Below are positions 27,156-32,818 of a stretch of DNA of 32,818 nucleotides, in pieces. How positions within the stretch are numbered: position 1 is the stretch's first letter; every line of letters begins with the position of its first letter. Position numbers and translations under genes: made by a program. The notes beneath the pieces were generated by a model. That model saw only the letters and a list, made by a program, of their open reading frames with translations. It did no database searches and was not told the DNA's origin. The DNA is from Bacillota bacterium (lineage in GTDB: Bacteria; Bacillota; Limnochordia; DTU080): assembly GCA_012838035.1 (NCBI GenBank), contig DUQB01000163.1, positions 1-32,818 of the forward strand, in the 5' to 3' direction.

Positions 27156-30100
27156 ATGGGAAATCGCTTCACAAGACTTCTGACAATCCTTTGTGTGTTT
27201 ACTTTGACAATCGTGGCCATATCCGGGTGGTGTCCTTTTGTGGTTGAGGGTAAAACGCGCACGAACCTGCTCACTCCCGAGGAGATAGCTGATATCCGTG
27301 CTAACAGAACATGGGCGAGCAGCGTCACCAATGCGAGCAGGTGGATGAACTACACCATTGCGGAGCTGCGCGATAAGGTGCCCCCGGCAAGCGTGCCGCG
27401 CGCCTTCGACACGCACCAGAAGCAAGACCCATTGCACCCTGAGGAAATTCTGGCATATGGCAAATATCCCTGGATCATCGATCCCGATTTGCCTTATAAG
27501 GTAAAGTGTCCGGTTGGTGGCGAAATTTATCCCACAAATGACTTCGATCCCTACAATGTGGGTTCGCCCGGTGAGGTGTCTTCCGAGCCTTATGTGGACA
27601 ATGGCTGGGGATGGAAAGATCCCAATGATGGGCAGAAATACTGGTTTGTAGCATACTATGCGCACTGGCTGTACTCAGATTATCTGCGCCCTGCGGCGGT
27701 GGCGATGGCGCAAGCGTATATTTTAACCGGTGATCAGGCATATGCGCGTCAGGCGGCGGCGCTGTTGGACCGGATCGCCGAAGAGTATCCCCATATGGAT
27801 TATGTCAAGCAATCCCGCTTTGGTACGGAGATCATGCCGGGGAACTATCATGGTCGCATTCTCAACAGTATCTGGGAAACAGGCATGGTAAGGGACCTGG
27901 CTGTAGCCTACGACTACATTTATGAAGGGTTGGCCGGCGACGCCGAGCTGGAGCAAGCCTTAGGTAAAAGCATTGAGGAGATTAAGCGGAACATAGAAGA
28001 GAATTTGTTGAGGAACGCCGCTCAATCCATTTATCGGATGGATGGTCGTATCCGCGGGAACTTCGGTATGCACCACAGCGCCTTGGCCACTATAGCCATT
28101 GTTCTCGATGATGATGATACGGACCGCTATTTGGACTTCGTGCTCCATGCCAATGGGGTAGGTCAGTGGATGTATGACGGCATAGTCACGGGTTTGGCCA
28201 ACTTCATCTATCGAGATGGTGCGCCGAATGAGAGTTCTCCCGGCTATAATTCGCTTTGGATAGGCCACTTCAACCTGGTAGCCGAACAGATGCTGGCCAG
28301 AGATGTGAACTTGTACCGCGATGAACCTAAACTGCGTGCCTTATTTGAGTATCCGCTACGCATCGTGATGGCCGGCAAGTTCTCGCCTAATATTGGTGAT
28401 ACCGGCGGGGTGAAGAGCTCCGGCATCATCGGTTGGAGTTCCGGTAATTATCTGACCGCGTATAAGCAATACGGCGAATCCCATTTCCTCTCCGGCCAAG
28501 CGATTTCAACCGAAAGCGATAACATGAGCGCCTATGGTTTAGCCATGCTAAGAGCCGGACGCGGGACCAACGCATCAGGTTTGGTCATGTACTACGGACA
28601 AGGCGGCGGACATGGCCACTATGATCGACTCGGCATCGAGTATTTCGCCAAGGGACACCGCATCAGTCCGGATCTCGGTTACCCGGATTTCGCATCGAAT
28701 GTCGATAAGAAGCGGTACGGTTTTGTCGCTCACACGGTGAGCCATAACACGGTTATGGTCGATGCCAAGCGCCAGGCTAATAAGGACGGCGGTAACATCC
28801 AACTGTTCAACGCCACACCGATGGTGCAGTATGTGGATGTACGCGCTGAGGATGCCTATCCCGGTACGGTTGATCAATATCGACGCTCACTGGCCCTTAT
28901 CAGTTTGAGTGAGAGCGATGCCTATACCGTGGACGTATTCCGAGTCAGCGGCGGTAAGCAACATGACTACAGCTTACACGGGCCTGACGGTACCTTTACT
29001 ACGGAAAACATCGAGCTGGTAAAACAAGCTGAAGGAACGGTCGCAGGTGAGGATGTTCCGTTTAGCTATCTCTACGATGCGGTTCATCTCGAATCGCCGT
29101 CGGCTTCCAACTATGGTGGTTACACTGGTAGCGGGTTCTCTTATCTGAAGAACGTAGAGAAAGGCGCACCTACAGGTATATGGGATGCGGATTGGTTGGT
29201 AGCAGGTACGAGCAATACGCATTTTCGGGCCACTTTTGTGCCGGAACCCGGTACGCAGGTTTTTGTTGCTGATGGAGAACCGCCACAGAACGTCGAGGGC
29301 AACCCGAAAACCCTCAAGTATGTTCTGGCGCGCACCACTAGTGACTCCAAGCTGGAGAGCAAGTTCGTCACGATTTTGCAACCCTACGTAGGAGAGCCCT
29401 TTATTAAGCGAGTGACGAGTCTGGCCGAGGCCGAACAAGATACCACAGCGCTGCAGATCGATCATATAGAAGGAACCGACTATGTGTTACAGTCGGCGCT
29501 CAGAGAGCCATTTGCCTCAGAGGCGCATGATATCGATTTTCAAGGGGCATTAGGCGTTGTCTCATGGAGCGATGGCGGAATCCTGCGCTTTGCGAATCTC
29601 GTCGGCGGCACGCTATTACGCCAAGGTGACATTACCCTTGAGACAACCGGAGATTATCGTGGCGAAGTCGTCTCGGTCGATTATGACGCATGTAAGATAA
29701 TCATCCGCCTGGATGAAGATTCGCCAAGCATCCCCATTGGTGATGTGTTGAAAAACCAACGCATCGTGTTCTCGAATCATTTGCACAGTACGGAGTACAC
29801 CGTAGCCGGCGTGAGATACTTGGGTGACCGGCATTACGAATTGCAGACGGTGGAGCAGGAGATGCTTACCGGGACAGCGTTCGTATCCGTCATGAGTTCG
29901 CGCAGTGTGATCGCTTCGGCTCAGTTAGCGTTAGGCCAATATTATGTAGGGCATACACTGGTAAATCCGGTCAATGGTAAAGGCGCACGCATTACATCCG
30001 TATTGAGTTCGCAGAACTTCAATCTAGAGCGTGGTGATTTGGATCTGCGGTTCGGCGATAGGTTCAACATCCATGACTTTGGTGCCGGCGACCGGTTTAC

Positions 30101-31025
30101 CATAGCTGCGTCGGTGTATGTTGCGGCTGATGATCAGGGGCGCTATAGCGTGACCAGCAACGTCTCCGGAAAGATCGCCTTTTGGGATGGCTCAACGCAT
30201 GAGTTCGATCCGGGTATCGCGCAGATAACACTACCGTTACTGCAGGTAGAAATATCGCAACCGAAGTATGATGCTCGGGTTGCGGGAGTTGTAACGCCGA
30301 GCTTTGCGGTGCATAGCCCTGCCGCCGTTGAGCTTACTTACGTAAAGATCGCCCTGATGGGTAACGGCATCCCGGCGCAAGTGGTCTATGAAGGTGAGTC
30401 CGTACCGGTGCCGGGAAGTGTCGCAATAAACACTCTTGATATACCGGACGGCGACTATGTATTGGTGGTAACAGCAACAGATCAATACGATAAGTCGGTA
30501 AGCGTAAAGGTCCCATTTAAGGTAGAAAACTGGTGGCATATCAGTACCGAGTTGGATGAGCCCATGTCGTCAGGTTGGTTTGGGATGCTCGACTTTACCC
30601 ATATTTATGAAAAGTCGGCCGGTTGGCTGTTTGTTAGGGATGAGCATGCGGATTTCTTAGGTGATGGCAATCGCATGGTACGTGCTGTCGACGGCATCGA
30701 TTACATCATCTGGGAAGGACACAAATTACAGACGATAGAGCTGCGGGTGTTTACGAGAGCAGGATTTAACCTGCAGGGTATTACCATGAGTGTTTCAAAC
30801 AACGGCTCCCATTGGCAACCGCTTGCCTTCAATGCTGAAGCGGGAGATACAAGCGATGCCGGATGGCAACAGTGGACGTTAAGGGCATCGGTAGCGGTAG
30901 ATGAGGAAATCAACTACTTCCGCTTGGAGGTTGGAGAGACGGTGCCGGCAGATCGGTTCCAGTTAGGTCGTGTTGATTTGGCAGGCTATACCGATCCGCT
31001 GACCGTGGGGACTAGCGATTACTAG
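27156..31025 (+). CDS. Exported heparinase II/III-like polysaccharide lyase, multidomain
   Basis: A 1289-residue protein from ATG 27156, with GGAGGGG (27142-27148) seven bases upstream; ATG 27105 is in frame but poorly placed. A signal peptide (about 1-32) precedes an alpha/alpha-toroid domain (about 60-430) and a heparinase II/III beta-sheet domain (about 480-760, with GHGHYDRLGIEYFAKGHR at 485-502). Candidate catalytic residues are N302 and H306 (GNFGMHH) and Y364 (SSPGYN). After a beta-rich region (770-1025) come an Ig-like domain (about 1029-1127, PDGDYVLVVTATD) and a C-terminal beta-sandwich (about 1130-1289) that may bind sugar. The family eliminates uronic-acid-containing polymers (heparin, alginate and others); the substrate here is unknown. 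Confidence 0.85.
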   Translation: MGNRFTRLLTILCVFTLTIVAISGWCPFVVEGKTRTNLLTPEEIADIRANRTWASSVTNASRWMNYTIAELRDKVPPASVPRAFDTHQKQDPLHPEEILAYGKYPWIIDPDLPYKVKCPVGGEIYPTNDFDPYNVGSPGEVSSEPYVDNGWGWKDPNDGQKYWFVAYYAHWLYSDYLRPAAVAMAQAYILTGDQAYARQAAALLDRIAEEYPHMDYVKQSRFGTEIMPGNYHGRILNSIWETGMVRDLAVAYDYIYEGLAGDAELEQALGKSIEEIKRNIEENLLRNAAQSIYRMDGRIRGNFGMHHSALATIAIVLDDDDTDRYLDFVLHANGVGQWMYDGIVTGLANFIYRDGAPNESSPGYNSLWIGHFNLVAEQMLARDVNLYRDEPKLRALFEYPLRIVMAGKFSPNIGDTGGVKSSGIIGWSSGNYLTAYKQYGESHFLSGQAISTESDNMSAYGLAMLRAGRGTNASGLVMYYGQGGGHGHYDRLGIEYFAKGHRISPDLGYPDFASNVDKKRYGFVAHTVSHNTVMVDAKRQANKDGGNIQLFNATPMVQYVDVRAEDAYPGTVDQYRRSLALISLSESDAYTVDVFRVSGGKQHDYSLHGPDGTFTTENIELVKQAEGTVAGEDVPFSYLYDAVHLESPSASNYGGYTGSGFSYLKNVEKGAPTGIWDADWLVAGTSNTHFRATFVPEPGTQVFVADGEPPQNVEGNPKTLKYVLARTTSDSKLESKFVTILQPYVGEPFIKRVTSLAEAEQDTTALQIDHIEGTDYVLQSALREPFASEAHDIDFQGALGVVSWSDGGILRFANLVGGTLLRQGDITLETTGDYRGEVVSVDYDACKIIIRLDEDSPSIPIGDVLKNQRIVFSNHLHSTEYTVAGVRYLGDRHYELQTVEQEMLTGTAFVSVMSSRSVIASAQLALGQYYVGHTLVNPVNGKGARITSVLSSQNFNLERGDLDLRFGDRFNIHDFGAGDRFTIAASVYVAADDQGRYSVTSNVSGKIAFWDGSTHEFDPGIAQITLPLLQVEISQPKYDARVAGVVTPSFAVHSPAAVELTYVKIALMGNGIPAQVVYEGESVPVPGSVAINTLDIPDGDYVLVVTATDQYDKSVSVKVPFKVENWWHISTELDEPMSSGWFGMLDFTHIYEKSAGWLFVRDEHADFLGDGNRMVRAVDGIDYIIWEGHKLQTIELRVFTRAGFNLQGITMSVSNNGSHWQPLAFNAEAGDTSDAGWQQWTLRASVAVDEEINYFRLEVGETVPADRFQLGRVDLAGYTDPLTVGTSDY

Positions 31026-31098
31026 TAGCTGTTTGGTTGCATGACGTCATCTGTGGGGACGTTTTCTCAAACAGATAATAGATTCACTAGATGGGATG

Positions 31099-31139
31099 AG
31101 CAGCTTGTAGGCCAGGTTCACTTGGGAGTGCAAGCTGCT
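31099..31139 (+). terminator. Hairpin after the lyase gene, possible terminator
   Basis: AGCAGCTTG (31099-31107) pairs perfectly with CAAGCTGCT (31131-31139) around a 23-base loop; only TT follows. The remaining gap to 31314 shows no gene; TATGAT (31264-31269) is a possible -10 box for the next gene without a good -35. Confidence 0.45.
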
Positions 31140-31314
31140 TCCCTATGCGCAGTTGCTCTGAATTGACGGCGTTGTGTTTTATTCCATGGTGCAGAAATGA
31201 TACTCAGGAGCGGAGCGAGCACCGTCGTGTATCTGCGACTTTCTTTGCGCGGGCAAATGATAGTATGATGGTACGGGAATTGTTGCTGGTCCAACGGTGA
31301 TAAGGTAGGTTGTG

Positions 31315-32418
31315 ATGAAGAGAATGGCTAGGGTATTGATCATAATCGTAGTAGTGCTCACGATACTGACGGTACCGGTTTTCGCGGTTGAGAATCAAGG
31401 AGGTGCGGGTGAAAAAGTTGTCATCTGGTATCTCCCGCATCCGGATGATGAAACCATTGGAATGGCCGGCGCAATTACCAACTCGGTACGTGCCGGTAAT
31501 CGCAATATCTTCGTTTATCTGACAAAAGGCGGGAATACGCTGGCTCGCTTTCCTACCTTTGTTAAAGGTAAGATACTTGCCCCTCCCAAGGACGTGAAGA
31601 GCGCCAGGATGCGCGAAGCCAGAGCAGCATTAGCTATATTGGGCGCAGCGCCTGACGACATTGTGTTTTATGATTTTCCGGATGGGCAATTGAGATACAA
31701 TCAGGTACTGAGTGTGATTGAGTCTTTTTATGCTACATATCCTGATGCGGCTTTGCATACTGTCTCCATTCACGACACTCATCCGGATCATAAGGTGACT
31801 GCCGCTGCGGTGACCGTTTTTATCAATCAGCTTGAGAATAAACCCGATGTGCGTTTTTATCGTGTATATACTTACTTGTTGGAAGCGGATAAACGAGGTG
31901 GACCAGGTGTGATTGCCGAGCCTGTGCCGGACATAGAGTTGAAGCGTGCCGCAATGGCTGTGTATCAGGAATATGACCCAGTTAAAGGGCATTACGCCGT
32001 GGGTAGTCGCTCGGCGCCGCGGTTGTTTCAGAGCGCGGGCGACGATATGTACGAGTACCGAGATGTCGGTCTTGGAGAAGTAACAGGTTTTGGACCTCCA
32101 TACGTAATGGTTGAGCCGTTGTCCATTAGTACCGGGGTAGAGTATGCTTCTGCAGCATACCCCTGGAGAGTGACGATTATGAATGAGACGGTGCAACAGC
32201 CTCAATTAATGGTGCAATTAGATTACCGGCTTATGAATGTAATGGCCTCCGGACGCCTGTATGCCGGAGGTGCGGTTCGTCTTATTGATCAATCGCTAAC
32301 GTCATATGTACTTGTCGGTATTTCCGCATTCGATACTTTTTATACAGAGTATTGGAGAAGACTGTTGGGGAATGGTTATGACGGTATGCGTATGGGACTG
32401 CGTTTAGCCTTTTGGTGA
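31315..32418 (+). CDS. Exported PIG-L (LmbE-like) family deacetylase
   Basis: A 367-residue protein from ATG 31315 (GTG 31312 is three bases earlier) with AAGGTAGG upstream. A signal peptide/anchor (about 1-25, ending VFA) precedes a PIG-L domain (about 34-240). Zinc and catalytic residues are H42-P-D-D45-E and the HPDH motif H156-P-D-H159 (as in MshB). The family removes N-acetyl groups from GlcNAc-type sugars. Residues about 255-367 are not part of the usual fold: they are beta-prone, rich in Y/R/V, and end LRLAFW. It lies 289 bases after the lyase and may act on the same extracellular polymer. Confidence 0.88.
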   Translation: MKRMARVLIIIVVVLTILTVPVFAVENQGGAGEKVVIWYLPHPDDETIGMAGAITNSVRAGNRNIFVYLTKGGNTLARFPTFVKGKILAPPKDVKSARMREARAALAILGAAPDDIVFYDFPDGQLRYNQVLSVIESFYATYPDAALHTVSIHDTHPDHKVTAAAVTVFINQLENKPDVRFYRVYTYLLEADKRGGPGVIAEPVPDIELKRAAMAVYQEYDPVKGHYAVGSRSAPRLFQSAGDDMYEYRDVGLGEVTGFGPPYVMVEPLSISTGVEYASAAYPWRVTIMNETVQQPQLMVQLDYRLMNVMASGRLYAGGAVRLIDQSLTSYVLVGISAFDTFYTEYWRRLLGNGYDGMRMGLRLAFW

Positions 32419-32544
32419 AGTCCAGTAGGAGAGCCTCTGAATAAAGATGCTGAAGTGCTGGATGCCAATCGCCAGTGACGGCCGCTCCATGAAAAGCAAT
32501 ATGTCGGGACTTTTGATGGAGTGAAATAGAGTGAACGCGCGGCA

Positions 32545-32573
32545 TTGACTTAGGGGCTGTTTCCTGGTATAGT
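32545..32573 (+). promoter_or_regulatory. Promoter P1 of a probable rRNA operon
   Basis: TTGACT (32545-32550), 17 bases, then TATAGT (32568-32573), preceded by TGG (extended -10). The upstream 32419-32540 holds no gene. Confidence 0.7.
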
Positions 32574-32663
32574 TTGTTCTTGCCACCACTGAGGATGCGG
32601 TTTCTGCCCGGCAAACGCCTCAAGGAGTTTAAAGAAACACCTTTGAAAAACAGATACTGGAAG

Positions 32664-32692
32664 TTGACGTGGAACGGCAAGCGTGTTATTAT
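32664..32692 (+). promoter_or_regulatory. Promoter P2 of a probable rRNA operon
   Basis: TTGACG (32664-32669), exactly 17 bases, then TATTAT (32687-32692). Tandem strong promoters about 120 bases apart are typical of Firmicutes rRNA operons. Confidence 0.75.
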
Positions 32693-32697
32693 GTAAA

Positions 32698-32818
32698 AGT
32701 CGCCTCGAGCGGCGGATCCATCTGGTCCTTGACAACTGAACAGCGTGCGAACAGAGCGAGACTCTGTTTGAAGAAGCGTACAGCATAGGTTGGACAGACG
32801 ATGCGAATCGTGGTCTGA
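32698..32818 (+). other. Probable rRNA operon leader, running out of the window
   Basis: After P2 comes CGCC/GGCG in 32700-32714, then CTTGACAACTGAACAG (32728-32743), which closely matches the CTTGAAAACTGAACA-type sequence found just before 16S or 23S genes in many Firmicutes, and a hairpin AACAGAG-CGAGA-CTCTGTT (32750-32768). No rRNA body is inside the window; 16S would be expected shortly after base 32818. Confidence 0.6.

Noticed and set aside
32404-32786. Short minus-strand frames near the window end
   Set aside because: They overlap tandem promoters and leader sequence, and the peptides have no recognisable features.
32801-32818. ATG-like start at the very end (MRIVV then TGA)
   Set aside because: The frame stops within the window after five codons; it is in the rRNA leader.

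Overview
The window comes from a spore-forming, rod-shaped Bacillota (Firmicutes) bacterium, most likely a Clostridia-like lineage. The evidence is the conserved gene order maf-radC-mreBCD-PBP2-minCDE-rodA-spoIVFB-RNase G/E-rplU-rpmA-obg-yhbY-proB-proA-nadD-yqeK-LCP-rsfS-methyltransferase. MinE (absent from Bacillus) and the sporulation protease SpoIVFB fit Clostridia better than Bacilli. I cannot name the genus. Every gene I support lies on the + strand, and GTG/TTG starts are common.

Layout. 1-774: the tail of ATP sulfurylase (sat) and a JAMM/MPN metalloprotein that may act in sulfur metabolism. 1063-10196: nucleotide housekeeping (maf), radC, then the cell-elongation and division-site genes (MreB/C/D, PBP2, MinC/D/E, RodA). 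10352-11504: a 90-residue membrane protein where SpoIVFA would be expected, then the intramembrane protease SpoIVFB. 11505-16336: RNase G/E with its own promoter and long leader, rplU with a structured leader, rpmA, a terminator, obg with an extended -10 promoter, and yhbY. 16337-19166: proB and proA, each preceded by a strong hairpin; the start of proB appears split by a +1 frameshift. 19159-23082: nadD, yqeK, an LCP cell-wall ligase, rsfS (apparently starting at CTG) and a methyltransferase.

After 23083 the window becomes accessory: a NitT/TauT-type ABC importer (binding protein, ATPase, permease; substrate unknown), a small XRE repressor with a DUF2178-like membrane protein under a promoter containing palindromes, and two exported polysaccharide-active proteins (a 1289-residue heparinase II/III-like lyase and a PIG-L family deacetylase). 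The last 270 bases carry two tandem consensus promoters and a leader typical of a ribosomal RNA operon that should begin just beyond the window.

The core genes couple envelope elongation (Mre/PBP2/RodA/LCP), division placement (Min), ribosome production (L21, L27, Obg, YhbY, RsfS) and proline/NAD synthesis. Points that deserve a second look are the proB frameshift, the non-canonical starts of rsfS and perhaps yqeK, the missing SpoIVFA and Prp genes, and the exported lyase/deacetylase pair. No CRISPR array, transposon or tRNA was seen.
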